Assembly: GCA_016285355.1 (NCBI GenBank)
Contig: JAEEQP010000002.1
Location: 69,936 to 133,935 of the forward strand
DNA length: 64,000 bases
Origin: Bacteroidales bacterium
GTDB taxonomy: Bacteria; Bacteroidota; Bacteroidia; Bacteroidales; F082
Direction: 5' to 3'
The notes beneath the pieces are model-generated. The model was given only the letters and a program-made list of their open reading frames with translations. It did no database searches and was not told the DNA's origin. Below, piece by piece: positions 41,887 through 50,113 of the stretch. Within the stretch, counting starts at the first letter, position 1; the number at the start of each line of letters is the position of its first letter. A program made the translations under genes and the position numbers.

Positions 41887-43518
41887 TCAATCCTTCGCTA
41901 AGAACGGATACCCGTAAGCGGCAGCAGGAACAAAGGTGTTCTTGATGGCGCGCGGGCTGGTCCAACGGATGAGGTTCCACAGACCACCGGCCTTGTCGTT
42001 GGTGCCGCTGGCGCGGGCGCCGCCGAAGGGTTGCATGCCGACCACAGCTCCCGTGGGCTTGTCGTTCACATAGTAGTTGCCGGCCGCGTGGCGCAGCTTG
42101 TCGTTGGCAATCCTTTGGGCCTTCATGCAGTTGCCGAAGAAGGCGCCGGTGAGGGCGTAAGGCGAGCTCTGGTCGCAAACGTCTAACATCTCCTCGAACT
42201 TGTTGTCGTCGTAGACGTAGATGGTGATGATGGGTCCGAAGATTTCTTCCACCATGCTCTCGTAGTTCGGGACCTTGGCGAGGATGACGGTGGGCTCCAC
42301 GAAGTAACCGACGCTCTTGTCGCAGTTGCCGCCGAAGACGATTTCAGCGTCAGCGCTGGCTTTGGCGCGGTCGATGTAGCCCTTGCAGTTGTCGAATGAA
42401 GCCTCGTCGATGACGGCGTTGACGTAGTTGGTGAAGTCCTTCACGTCACCCATCTTGATGGTACTCATCATGTCGCCTACGCGGTTCTTCACATCGTTCC
42501 ACATCGAAGCAGGGATGTAGGCGCGCGAAGCGGCGGAGCACTTCTGGCCTTGGTATTCGAAGGCGCCACGGACGATGGCCACGGCCACCTCTTGCGGGTC
42601 GGCGCTGTGGTGGACGAAGATGAAGTCCTTGCCGCCGGTCTCACCCACGAGACGAGGATAGGCCTTGTACATGTCGAGGTTCTGTCCAGTGGTCTTCCAC
42701 AGGCTCTTGAAGGTGCCCGTGCTGCCGGTGAAGTGGATGGCGTTGAAGTTCTTGTCCTTCAGGGCCACGCTGCTGATGACGCTGCCTTTGCCAGGCAGGA
42801 AGTTGACGACGCCAGCAGGAAGGCCGGCTTCCATGAAGATGCGCATGTCGGTATAGTTCGACAGCAGGGCGGTCGTCGAGGGCTTCCAGATGGTGGTGTT
42901 ACCCATCAAGGCGGGGGTCATGTTCAGGTTGGAGGCGATGGACGTGAAGTTAAAAGGTGTGATGGCGAAGACGAAACCTTCCAGGGGACGGTATTCCACG
43001 CGGTTCAGCTGGTCGTTGGCCGAAGCGGGCTGCTCGGCGTAGAGCTTGCTGGCGTAGTAGTTGTTGTAACGGAAGAAGTCGATGGTCTCGCAGGCGCTGT
43101 CGATTTCGGCTTGGAAGCAGTTCTTCGACTGGCCGAGCATGGTGGCAGCGTTGATGCGGGCGCGGTACTTGGTGGCCAGCATCTCGCCGATGCGTGCCAT
43201 GATGGCGGCGCGCTCGTCCCAAGGTGTGTTTTCCCAGTCGTGCTTAGCGGCTTGGGCGGCGTCGATAGCCATGCGGACTTCCTTCTCGCCGACCTTGTGG
43301 TAGCGGGCGATGACGTGCTTGTGGTCGTGAGGCATGACGACCTCACCCATGTCGCCGGTGCGGACTTCCTGTCCGTTGATGATAGCGGGGATTTCGACGA
43401 CTTCGTTCGATTGTCTTTCCAATTCTTTCTGGAGCTCGATGCGCTCCGGACTGCCCGGACGGTAAGCCTTTACCGGCTCGTTCTCAGGCTTCGCAAATGT
43501 GATCAGTGCGTTGTTCAT
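41887..43518 (-). CDS. pruA: L-glutamate gamma-semialdehyde dehydrogenase (P5C dehydrogenase)
   Basis: A 543-residue cytoplasmic NAD-dependent aldehyde dehydrogenase that oxidises glutamate semialdehyde (from pyrroline-5-carboxylate) to glutamate, the second step of proline breakdown. Aldehyde dehydrogenase landmarks in order: EYRPLEGFVFAITPFNFTSI, the NAD-site NTTIWKPSTTALLSN, IHFTGSTGTFKSLW, the general-base Glu in LVGETGGKDFIFV, and the nucleophilic Cys in EYQGQKCSAASRAY. EEIFGPIITIYVY and GAFFGNCMKAQ follow near the end. The wording GQKCSA and the length match the stand-alone PruA type of Bacteroidetes; no proline dehydrogenase domain is fused. It starts 37 bases after the lipoprotein gene, with no clear promoter of its own. 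Confidence 0.94.
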   Translation of the reverse strand: MNNALITFAKPENEPVKAYRPGSPERIELQKELERQSNEVVEIPAIINGQEVRTGDMGEVVMPHDHKHVIARYHKVGEKEVRMAIDAAQAAKHDWENTPWDERAAIMARIGEMLATKYRARINAATMLGQSKNCFQAEIDSACETIDFFRYNNYYASKLYAEQPASANDQLNRVEYRPLEGFVFAITPFNFTSIASNLNMTPALMGNTTIWKPSTTALLSNYTDMRIFMEAGLPAGVVNFLPGKGSVISSVALKDKNFNAIHFTGSTGTFKSLWKTTGQNLDMYKAYPRLVGETGGKDFIFVHHSADPQEVAVAIVRGAFEYQGQKCSAASRAYIPASMWNDVKNRVGDMMSTIKMGDVKDFTNYVNAVIDEASFDNCKGYIDRAKASADAEIVFGGNCDKSVGYFVEPTVILAKVPNYESMVEEIFGPIITIYVYDDNKFEEMLDVCDQSSPYALTGAFFGNCMKAQRIANDKLRHAAGNYYVNDKPTGAVVGMQPFGGARASGTNDKAGGLWNLIRWTSPRAIKNTFVPAAAYGYPFLAKD

Positions 43519-43555
43519 GTTTGGTATTTAAGATTTGAAATTTAAAATTTAAAGA

Positions 43556-44386
43556 TTATTCTTGTATTGCGGTTTCAAATAGTCTTACATAATAATCGCC
43601 ATAACGCTCTTCAATAATGATTTTCATCCACCCAAGACGTTCCCTGTCGTTTCCCGTGACTTTAAACCCAATGTATTTTTCTTCCACTAATGGAAAATCG
43701 TGGCACGAGTTCAACTCAACCCATACGTAATTCGTGATGGTGTCCGTTCCCCAGCCTTCTGGCACGCTTGGATAATAATAGTCACGGTTTTTTAATATGA
43801 TCTGGGTTTCACAGATGTGCCCGCCACATAGTTCGAGAGTGTTCTTGAAAACATCGTCTTTTGTGAATGCTTCTCCTGCATTGCCGGCACGTGGCGTAAA
43901 TGCTTCTTTTGTAGAATACAGAGAGTCGTCTTCAGCGATTTTTTCGCATGTATAGGTGTTACTAATGTCAATCCAAAGAATGCTGTCAAATTGGGGATAA
44001 GTTGGGTCGATAAAGTAATGACTTGAGGTTGTGGAGTGAAGATAAGTGTTCTGGTCGAATACTTCACCTAAAATGGCCACGTTTTCCGATGTGCAATTGA
44101 GGATGGTAACCATCTGGTGACCCAAACCGAAACTGCCCCAATCCACCGACTCAAGTTTGATGTCTTTTATGTTGTCTCCATCAAGGTCGATAGAGTAGTA
44201 CCATCCGTAATCATTCCCATGAAGCATTGCGGTGCTGTCAAACGTGGTAACAATCATCCCATCGGTTTGACCAAAAACAACCTTGTTGAGGTCTGGGGCG
44301 ATTACGTTTGGTGCCGGGTCTTTCTTGCATGACGGCATGATGCAGATTGCCGCCATCGCCAATGTAAAAAATAATGACTTTTTCAT
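43556..44386 (-). CDS. lipoprotein of unknown function
   Basis: A 276-residue lipoprotein: MKKSLFFTLAMAAICIMPSC is followed by KKDPAPN, the SCKKD start typical of surface lipoproteins in this phylum. The mature part includes YGWYYSIDLDGDNIKDIKLE, which resembles a calcium-binding DxDxDxxxD loop, and mixed beta strands to the end (YYVRLFETAIQE). I do not recognise a family. It lies upstream of pruA with a short AT-rich spacer and has the only visible promoter, so the two may be co-transcribed; a shared function is not implied. Confidence 0.7.
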   Translation of the reverse strand: MKKSLFFTLAMAAICIMPSCKKDPAPNVIAPDLNKVVFGQTDGMIVTTFDSTAMLHGNDYGWYYSIDLDGDNIKDIKLESVDWGSFGLGHQMVTILNCTSENVAILGEVFDQNTYLHSTTSSHYFIDPTYPQFDSILWIDISNTYTCEKIAEDDSLYSTKEAFTPRAGNAGEAFTKDDVFKNTLELCGGHICETQIILKNRDYYYPSVPEGWGTDTITNYVWVELNSCHDFPLVEEKYIGFKVTGNDRERLGWMKIIIEERYGDYYVRLFETAIQE

Positions 44387-44411
44387 TTTATGAGCTTTTT
44401 AAAATGCGGTG

Positions 44412-44419
44412 CAAAGATA
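44412..44419 (-). promoter_or_regulatory. -7 box (TATCTTTG) of the lipoprotein/pruA unit
   Basis: TATCTTTG on the minus strand, 26 bases before the start codon at 44,386. Confidence 0.6.
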
Positions 44420-44428
44420 GTAAATTTC

Positions 44429-44463
44429 ATTGCGAAAAACTTCGTTGCGAAATTTTTCGCAAT
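44429..44463 (-). terminator. hairpin downstream of the uncharacterised gene pair
   Basis: Ten-base-pair stem ATTGCGAAAA/TTTTCGCAAT with a 15-base loop, about 50 bases after the stop of the small gene at 44,514. The following T-run is weak. Confidence 0.5.
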
Positions 44464-44513
44464 ACATTTTTTACGTTCCTATGATGAGATTGAGTAACTT
44501 TTGAAGCATTTCA

Positions 44514-44678
44514 CTACTCGATTCTATGCAATCCTTTCTGTGCAATTTCAACCAGCTCGCGTTGGATGGCCAATAACAGGAAATCTTGTTCTTCGCCCTC
44601 TTGGATGCTTTCGTGTTTTTTCCCTCCGATTAGGTCGTCGCCATTCACCAAGATATAAATTCCTGCATGTGAAAGCAT
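44514..44678 (-). CDS. 54-residue protein paired with the gene upstream
   Basis: A small frame I translated by hand. It starts MLSHAGIYILVNGDDLIGGK and ends AIQRELVEIAQKGLHRIE, then TAG. It begins 7 bases after the stop of the 159-residue gene, so the two are probably translated from one message. The composition is protein-like: a short beta hairpin with GDD, then an acidic stretch and a C-terminal helix. No family recognised. Tight pairing of two small soluble proteins resembles toxin-antitoxin or immunity pairs, but no motif supports that. Confidence 0.55.
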   Translation of the reverse strand: MLSHAGIYILVNGDDLIGGKKHESIQEGEEQDFLLLAIQRELVEIAQKGLHRIE

Positions 44679-44685
44679 GGCTTCG

Positions 44686-45165
44686 TTAGATTTGTTTCAT
44701 GATTTCCAATACTGCATTGGGAGAAAACGCCAAGTTGTTCTCGCCTTTGGCTTCGCCGTTTTGGATGGTGTAGTATGAAAAGCCCTGCGCCCCAATATTG
44801 ATACCTGATTTCCGTTTCTTGTTTTGCAACAACAAAGTTCCGTTGGCAGAAGGGAATATCGTCCAGCCTTGCAAATCGTTGTCGCTACTTTCTTGCAGAA
44901 TGCTTTTGAAGTTTTTCACTACCAAATGATTCAGTGGCAAGGCATTGTCTCCATCCCATCCAGCTTCATATTCCTGAAAATCGGATAGGCGTTCCAACAA
45001 CTCTGTATAAGCTCTTCCCCTTGCGTTGGTGCGGTTTTCCGATTTCGCAAGACCTATGATGAAATCCAGCGTTTTTTGCAGATAACTTTCATTGTCGGCG
45101 ATATTGCTGAGTTGCAGGAACAACTGGGCGTTTAATTCGGGTGCTGTTGCTGTTGTTGTGTTCAT
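44686..45165 (-). CDS. 159-residue protein of unknown function
   Basis: A soluble protein with a helical N-terminus (QLFLQLSNIADNESYLQKTL) and then DFQEYEAGWDGDNALPLNHL, a segment with the GWDGDxAxP wording seen in many small bacterial proteins of unknown role. A predicted beta sheet follows (GWTIFPSANGTLLLQNKKRK, GINIGAQGFSYYTI) and the end is SPNAVLEIMKQI. It has a -7 box 22 bases upstream and is followed by a 54-residue protein. No signal peptide. Confidence 0.65.
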   Translation of the reverse strand: MNTTTATAPELNAQLFLQLSNIADNESYLQKTLDFIIGLAKSENRTNARGRAYTELLERLSDFQEYEAGWDGDNALPLNHLVVKNFKSILQESSDNDLQGWTIFPSANGTLLLQNKKRKSGINIGAQGFSYYTIQNGEAKGENNLAFSPNAVLEIMKQI

Positions 45166-45186
45166 CTGTTTTCTCGATTATGACTG

Positions 45187-45194
45187 CAAAAGTA
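45187..45194 (-). promoter_or_regulatory. -7 box (TACTTTTG) of the uncharacterised gene pair
   Basis: TACTTTTG on the minus strand, 22 bases before the start at 45,165. The rest of the spacer to 45,356 shows nothing I can support. Confidence 0.55.
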
Positions 45195-45356
45195 CACATT
45201 TTTTGGAAATGGATGATTTTCATTCCAAATAATACACCCTCTTTGCTAAGTACAAAAACAAAAAGAGCAAATCACGTGATAAACTTGCTTCTCTTTGTTA
45301 GGATGAATTGCCCTTACTTTGTGGCCCACTTTTATCAAAAACAATACCACCTTTGT

Positions 45357-46805
45357 TTAATTGGCTTGTTCAAACAGGCTATCCAAACTGACGGTTCTTT
45401 GGAAAACGCCGCTATGGATGCCGTATTTCAGGCCATAAGTGGTAACGAGAGTCATTTGTACGTTGTGCGTTCTGCTCACATGGTCAATCATCCATTGCAA
45501 GCGTTCGCGGAGTTTCAACTCGTAATCGCTCTTGACTTCAAACTCCGTGTTGACGAACTTCATCTCGCAAAGGTTGACCACACGGTCGGAGCGGCTGATA
45601 ATAAGGTCGATTTGCATCCCTTTTTGTCCGTCCATGCCGCGCATTGTCCATGCGGCATTCTCCGAACTGACACCGCCCACACCCAAAGCAGTTTTGATTT
45701 GTCCGACGTGGCTCAAGCAAGCGTTTTCGAAGGCTCGTCCCCGCCATGGGTTGAGTGAGGGATGGTTCTCGTTGTCGCGCCAGAAATGCTCGCCGCGCCC
45801 GCGTCCTTCCACTTGGTCGAGGTAGAAGAGGCAGAAGGGGTCGATGAGGCGGTATTGCAAATCTCGTTTGCTGTTTTCGAAAGGTTTGTAGCGTTCGATG
45901 AAATCGCTGGCTTCCAAGGCATGAAGTACCTGTGAAAGTGACTTGCCGGCAACGATGCCCGTCTTCTCTGAGATTTCCTCACGGCTATACCCACTCTGGC
46001 GCTTGGCAAGGAGGCGAATGATGGCTTTGTATGGCTCTGGCGACCTGAACTGGGAGTTGAACAGCCGCTCGAACTCGTCTTTCAGTTTCGCTTTGCGGTC
46101 GAAATACAAGTTGTCGATGATTTGCGCTAAACTTAAGCCAGGTTGCACATAACTCAAATACATGGGTATGCCGCCGACGGTCATGTAGAGTTGCAAAATG
46201 TCATAGCGCGAAAGGGTCACTTCTTGCGACTTCAATAGTTGCTCAGTCTCGTTTAGAGTGAAAGGCGAGAGTTGTATTTCGGCGTTTACACGGTCGTAGA
46301 GGCCACCATACGAGTTGACGAGGTTGTCTTGGATCCATGAGGTGGCTGAACCGCACACGATGAGCATCAGATTATCCTGTCCAGCACCCCATCCATTCCA
46401 AAAATGTTCGAAAGCGGTGACGAATCCAGAGCGAGGCGTGTCCATCCAAGGCATCTCGTCGATGAACACCACCATCCGCTTGTTTTTGTCTTGCTTTTCA
46501 AGTAGTGCAATTAAGCGGTCAAAGGCTTCCATCCATTTTTTCGGTCGCGGAGCTGGTTCGGCACCATAGCGTATAAGGCTGGAATGGAAGGCTTCAAGTT
46601 GGGCTTCGAGCAGGTTGGCACCTTCCAACTCCAAAGGAGATACACCGGTATGGTAAAATGCAAAGTGTTCCTTGAAGAGTTCTCTCACCAAGTATGTTTT
46701 GCCCACTCTTCGGCGGCCATATACGGCTACCAATTGTGACTGCTTCTTGCGGAAGAGGCTCGTCAGTTCCTCAATTTGCTGTTTTCGTCCGATGATGTCG
46801 CTCAT
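45357..46805 (-). CDS. AAA ATPase with DUF234, nuclease-like C-terminus
   Basis: A 482-residue cytoplasmic protein. IGRKQQIEELTSLFRKK opens an archaeal-type ATPase domain. Walker A is VAVYGRRRVGKTYLVRELF (about 27-45), Walker B is MVVFIDEMPWMDTPRSGF (about 110-127) and sensor-1 is LMLIVCGSATSWI. A winged-helix region follows (SREEISEKTGIVAGKSLSQV), then the DUF234 part (GRAFENACLSHVGQI). Near the end, MQIDLIISRSDRVVNLCEMK again places Asp and Glu-x-Lys in PD-(D/E)XK-like spacing. It is a different family branch from the ATPase at 25,340 but has the same overall plan. Two perfect-arm palindromes lie upstream. Function unknown; such proteins are widespread in gut Bacteroidetes. Confidence 0.88.
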   Translation of the reverse strand: MSDIIGRKQQIEELTSLFRKKQSQLVAVYGRRRVGKTYLVRELFKEHFAFYHTGVSPLELEGANLLEAQLEAFHSSLIRYGAEPAPRPKKWMEAFDRLIALLEKQDKNKRMVVFIDEMPWMDTPRSGFVTAFEHFWNGWGAGQDNLMLIVCGSATSWIQDNLVNSYGGLYDRVNAEIQLSPFTLNETEQLLKSQEVTLSRYDILQLYMTVGGIPMYLSYVQPGLSLAQIIDNLYFDRKAKLKDEFERLFNSQFRSPEPYKAIIRLLAKRQSGYSREEISEKTGIVAGKSLSQVLHALEASDFIERYKPFENSKRDLQYRLIDPFCLFYLDQVEGRGRGEHFWRDNENHPSLNPWRGRAFENACLSHVGQIKTALGVGGVSSENAAWTMRGMDGQKGMQIDLIISRSDRVVNLCEMKFVNTEFEVKSDYELKLRERLQWMIDHVSRTHNVQMTLVTTYGLKYGIHSGVFQRTVSLDSLFEQAN

Positions 46806-46833
46806 TGTGTTCTAAATGGTTGATTTACGGCTG

Positions 46834-46841
46834 CAAAACTA
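46834..46841 (-). promoter_or_regulatory. -7 box (TAGTTTTG) of the second AAA ATPase gene
   Basis: TAGTTTTG on the minus strand, 29 bases before the start at 46,805. The palindromes at 46,882-46,971 lie about 40 bases further upstream. Confidence 0.55.
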
Positions 46842-46881
46842 CGTAATAATTCTGAACCGACAAAACATTTTTGTCCTTTAT

Positions 46882-46971
46882 TTACCCACGAAACCCTATT
46901 TTCACCATTTCGTGGGTAATTAGCCGCTTCTTATTTACCCACGAAACGATATTTTTTCATTTCGTGGGTAA
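46882..46971. repeat. two tandem palindromes upstream of the second ATPase
   Basis: Palindrome 1: TTACCCACGAAA (46,882-46,893) with TTTCGTGGGTAA (46,908-46,919). Palindrome 2: the same arms at 46,935-46,946 and 46,960-46,971. The 12-base arms are identical in both; the 13-14 base loops differ. They lie between the stop of the NlpC/P60 gene and the ATPase promoter. Confidence 0.9.
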
Positions 46972-46985
46972 TTTAATTTAAAACA

Positions 46986-47753
46986 TCATGACATTCTTTT
47001 CACCACCTGCAACCGATGCGTGTGCTCATTCCGCTCCTTATTAAATATCCCCGTCTGGTCCAAAAAGTCAATGCGGACCTGCCCCGAACAATGGATAATC
47101 TGCTCGTTGCCCATGACGATGCCCACATGGGTGATGTGGCCGTCCTCCTCGCCGAAGAAAGCCAAATCGCCAGGCTGGGTCTCTTGCAGGAAATACACCA
47201 ACTCGCCTTCTTTTACTTGCTGCGAGGCGTCGCGGGGGAGAAGGAGTCCGGCCATGCGGGCGCAGACCTGCACCAAGCCAGAGCAGTCGATACCCATCGC
47301 GGTGCGACCACCCCAGAGATAAGGGGCGTCGAGGAGTTGTTTTGCGTAATGCACCATCATTTCGGGATGGAACTCAGTGGGCATTTCAACGGCATCGGGA
47401 TGCGGTTCATAGAGCGGCGTACCCAAAGTCAGGAACTTGCCTTTGTATTCTGCGACAGGTTTATTAATAAGGTAGATTTTCTTCGTCTTCAAGGCATTGA
47501 AGTCTTCCTCGCTGATTTCACAAAATTGTTTCGCCTGAATCCAGCCTTCGTAAAAAGCGTATGTCCCTGAGTCGGTCCCTGAGCCTGTCGAAGGAGTCGA
47601 AGGGCCGTTGTCTTTTCGGACGAGTACCCATTCATGGGTTCTGTCCAATACCTGATAAGTTTCATTATAAAGCAGTTGGCTTACCATTTCGGAAGTGTGT
47701 CGGGCTTCCTTGCGCATGGCGATGGCAGATAAATTGCAGATGCCGTAGGTCAT
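46986..47753 (-). CDS. NlpC/P60 (C40) peptidase with SH3-like domain
   Basis: A 255-residue putative cell-wall gamma-D-glutamyl-diamino acid endopeptidase. The N-terminal half contains bacterial SH3-like segments (LLYNETYQVLDRTHEWVLVR, FYEGWIQAKQF). The catalytic half begins about residue 130: MVHYAKQLLDAPYLWGG, the nucleophile in GIDCSGLVQVCARMAG, the His in HITHVGIVMG, and IIHCSG. No signal peptide is evident at the chosen start (MTYGICNLSAIAMRKEARH), which is usual for several C40 enzymes of this phylum that are thought to act on imported peptides. A family A repeat in the SH3 region adds GPSTPSTGSGT, a flexible linker absent from the fold. Confidence 0.85.
   Translation of the reverse strand: MTYGICNLSAIAMRKEARHTSEMVSQLLYNETYQVLDRTHEWVLVRKDNGPSTPSTGSGTDSGTYAFYEGWIQAKQFCEISEEDFNALKTKKIYLINKPVAEYKGKFLTLGTPLYEPHPDAVEMPTEFHPEMMVHYAKQLLDAPYLWGGRTAMGIDCSGLVQVCARMAGLLLPRDASQQVKEGELVYFLQETQPGDLAFFGEEDGHITHVGIVMGNEQIIHCSGQVRIDFLDQTGIFNKERNEHTHRLQVVKRMS
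47563..47607. repeat. compound family A repeat inside the NlpC/P60 gene
   Basis: GTCCCTGAGTC followed by a full GGTCCCTGAGCCTGTCGAAG and a partial GTCGAAGGGCC. In frame it encodes GPSTPSTGSGTDSGT between VLVRKDN and YAFYEGWIQ, inside an SH3-like domain. Confidence 0.85.
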
Positions 47754-47896
47754 TTTCTTGTCGTTTTTGTGACCGCTAAATTAGACAACATATCGTTGCA
47801 AAACGCCTTTTTTCGTTGATTTTTTTGGAGTGATTGGAGTTTTTCTTAATTTAGCACACGATTTTCAAACCGAGGACTAATTTTAAATCATTGGTT

Positions 47897-49957
47897 ATGA
47901 GTAAAATAAATGATTTTTTCAATAAGATAAGGCACAGCTATTATACAGGGGCCAAGGTTTTTGCTTTTTTGGTGGCTATCGCGTTAGTGTGTTGGCTGAT
48001 GCCGCGCACAGGCAAGTTCAAGTACGAATACCAGCTTTCGAAGCCTTGGCAGCACGAGACGCTTTATGCGCCTTTCGATTTCCCGATTTACAAGGACAAT
48101 GAAACCTTGATGGCCGAGACGGAAGCGGCAGCGGCCAAGGTGAAGCCGATTTTTGTCTTCAACGAAGAGGAGATGTCAGCCTCGCGCAATGCCTTGTATA
48201 ACGCTTTTGAGGCGAGCTGGGACGACCGTGGCGGCTTCGACAAGGATGTGAACATGGATTACCTTTTTTCGGTGTACGACTCCATCGAGGACCGTGGTAT
48301 CGTGGCCTACGACAACGCTACGACCAATTTGACGGCAAGTACCGAGGTGAGCGTCATCCGCAACAAGGTGATGCGCACCGCTCGTTACGGCGATTTCTAC
48401 ACCCTGAACGAGGCTACTGATGCCGTGGCCAACATCATGCAGCAGAACAAAAAGGGAATGAATCAAAAGGTATTGTCGGAACTGCTCAACGGGGCCCTTC
48501 GACAAAACGTGTTTTACGATGCCGAAATCACCAAGCTTGAAGTCGACAAGGCGGTGTCGTCGGTTTCACTAACTTACGGCATGGTGCAGAAAGATGAGAA
48601 AGTGGTCACGGAAGGCGAGTTGATCGATGCACACACTTACGATGTGCTGAACTCACTGCAACGGGAATACACATCACGCTCCATGTCGAGCGACGAATCG
48701 CTTCGTGTGTTGTTGAGCCAGCTTTTCCTCGTCGCGTTGATCTTTACACTGATGGGCTTGTATGGCAACAAATTGCATCATAAAGTGTTTGCCGACCTGA
48801 AGAGTCTGGTGCTTCTGCTGACCCTCATGCTGATCATCATTTTGCCGAGCTATATTTTGGTCAAGGTCGTGCCTGGACTCATCTACATGATGCCGGTGTG
48901 TCTGCTGGCCATCATGGTGGGCTCGTTCTTCAATTTGCGGCTGGCTTTTTCCACTCAGGTCTTCGCCGTCATGCTGATTTCTCTCGTGGTACCCAATCCT
49001 TTCCAATTCATTTTTATGCAGTTAGTGGCCACGGTGCTTACGGTGTTCAGCATGTCGAACACAAGGGCGCATCACCGCTTTATCCAGTCGGCGCTGTTTG
49101 TGTTTGTGGGCTATCTGTTGGTCTACCTCGCTTTCACCTTCTTGTCCACCTCCGAAGTCGACTGGTCGGATGTGTTCCTGCTGCTGATGAACGCTTTGCT
49201 CACCTTGTTGGCGCAACCGCTCATCCTCATGTTTGAGCGTATCTTTGGCGTTCCCACTTCGCTTTCTCTTCTGGAGTTGAGCAATACCAACAGTCCTTTG
49301 CTCCGTGAGTTGGCGACCACTGCACCTGGCACTTTCCAGCATTCCATCCAAGTGGCTAACCTTTGCGAAGAGGTACTATTCGAAATCGGTGGCGATACGA
49401 TGTTGGCTCGAACTGGTGCTTTGTATCACGATGTGGGCAAGATAAAGAATCCGATGTATTTCACTGAGAACCAACACGGAGCGTATAGTCCGCACAACGA
49501 CCTCTCAAATACCGAGAGTGCCGAAATCATCATCTCACATGTGACCGACGGCATCGAGTTGGCGCATAAGGCGCATGTGCCCGAGCGTATCATCGACTTC
49601 ATCCGAACCCACCATGGCACGCGACGCACCGATTATTTCTACATCAACGAGCAGAAGGCCCATCCCGACGAGGAGATTGACCCGACGCCATTTACCTATC
49701 ATGGCCCGGCACCGTTCTCGCGCGAGACCGCTGTGCTGATGATGGCCGACAGCATCGAAGCGGCTTCTCACAGCCTTAAAGACCCCGACGAAAAGAAAAT
49801 CAGCGACTTGGTCGACAACATCATCAACAAGCAGATGGAGGCGGGGCAGTTCCTCAACACCGACCTCACCATGCACGACATTGAGACCTGCCGTAAAGTG
49901 CTGAAAAAGAAGTTGATGAGTATTTATCATGTTAGGATTGCTTATCCGGAGAAGTGA
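47897..49957 (+). CDS. pgpH: 7TM-HD phosphohydrolase, c-di-AMP phosphodiesterase type
   Basis: A 686-residue inner-membrane protein of the PgpH/YqfF family, which hydrolyses the second messenger cyclic di-AMP. I start at ATG 47,897, two codons after an in-frame TTG. Order: an N-terminal helix (VFAFLVAIALVCWLM); a long extracytoplasmic domain (about 35-275); a cluster of seven membrane helices (about 280-460, LFLVALIFTLMGLYG to LLTLLAQPLILMF); then the cytoplasmic HD domain with LATTAPGTFQHSIQVANL, LYHDVGKI (His511-Asp512), SHVTDGIELA, FIRTHHGT and MMADSIEAASH as metal and catalytic residues. It is monocistronic and convergent with wbqC across a large palindrome that contains or touches both stops. 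Upstream the sequence TAATTTAG is an imperfect -7 box. Confidence 0.92.
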   Translation: MSKINDFFNKIRHSYYTGAKVFAFLVAIALVCWLMPRTGKFKYEYQLSKPWQHETLYAPFDFPIYKDNETLMAETEAAAAKVKPIFVFNEEEMSASRNALYNAFEASWDDRGGFDKDVNMDYLFSVYDSIEDRGIVAYDNATTNLTASTEVSVIRNKVMRTARYGDFYTLNEATDAVANIMQQNKKGMNQKVLSELLNGALRQNVFYDAEITKLEVDKAVSSVSLTYGMVQKDEKVVTEGELIDAHTYDVLNSLQREYTSRSMSSDESLRVLLSQLFLVALIFTLMGLYGNKLHHKVFADLKSLVLLLTLMLIIILPSYILVKVVPGLIYMMPVCLLAIMVGSFFNLRLAFSTQVFAVMLISLVVPNPFQFIFMQLVATVLTVFSMSNTRAHHRFIQSALFVFVGYLLVYLAFTFLSTSEVDWSDVFLLLMNALLTLLAQPLILMFERIFGVPTSLSLLELSNTNSPLLRELATTAPGTFQHSIQVANLCEEVLFEIGGDTMLARTGALYHDVGKIKNPMYFTENQHGAYSPHNDLSNTESAEIIISHVTDGIELAHKAHVPERIIDFIRTHHGTRRTDYFYINEQKAHPDEEIDPTPFTYHGPAPFSRETAVLMMADSIEAASHSLKDPDEKKISDLVDNIINKQMEAGQFLNTDLTMHDIETCRKVLKKKLMSIYHVRIAYPEK

Positions 49958-49965
49958 TTTTTTTG

Positions 49966-50113
49966 TCACAAAACTTTCAAAACCGGCAAAACACTTTTAT
50001 TGGGAAAGTCGCCAACCGGCTCCTTTCCAGCCCGCCGACTTGTCGGCATAGCAACGGAGCTGGTTAGCGACGTTGCTTGAATACAAGTTTTGGAAGTTTT
50101 GTTGGTTTTGTGA
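49966..50113. repeat. 148-base imperfect palindrome between convergent genes
   Basis: Left arm 49,966-50,023 and right arm 50,056-50,113, each 58 bases, are imperfect complements. TCACAAAAC pairs with GTTTTGTGA at the outside and GTCGCCAACCGGCTCC matches GTCGCTAACCAGCTCC inside. A perfect GCCGAC-TT-GTCGGC hairpin lies at the centre (50,034-50,047). The symmetry continues outward through T-runs into both stop codons. It probably acts as a two-way terminator. Confidence 0.8.

Noticed and set aside
44501..44689. A 62-codon plus-strand frame over the small gene at 44,514
   Set aside because: It is antisense to the better supported 54-residue frame, which has tight operon spacing; this one has no promoter box.
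48486..48505. GGGCCCTTCGACAAAAC inside pgpH as a family A repeat
   Set aside because: Only the first half of the core matches and the encoded residues fit the normal PgpH chain, so it is a chance match.
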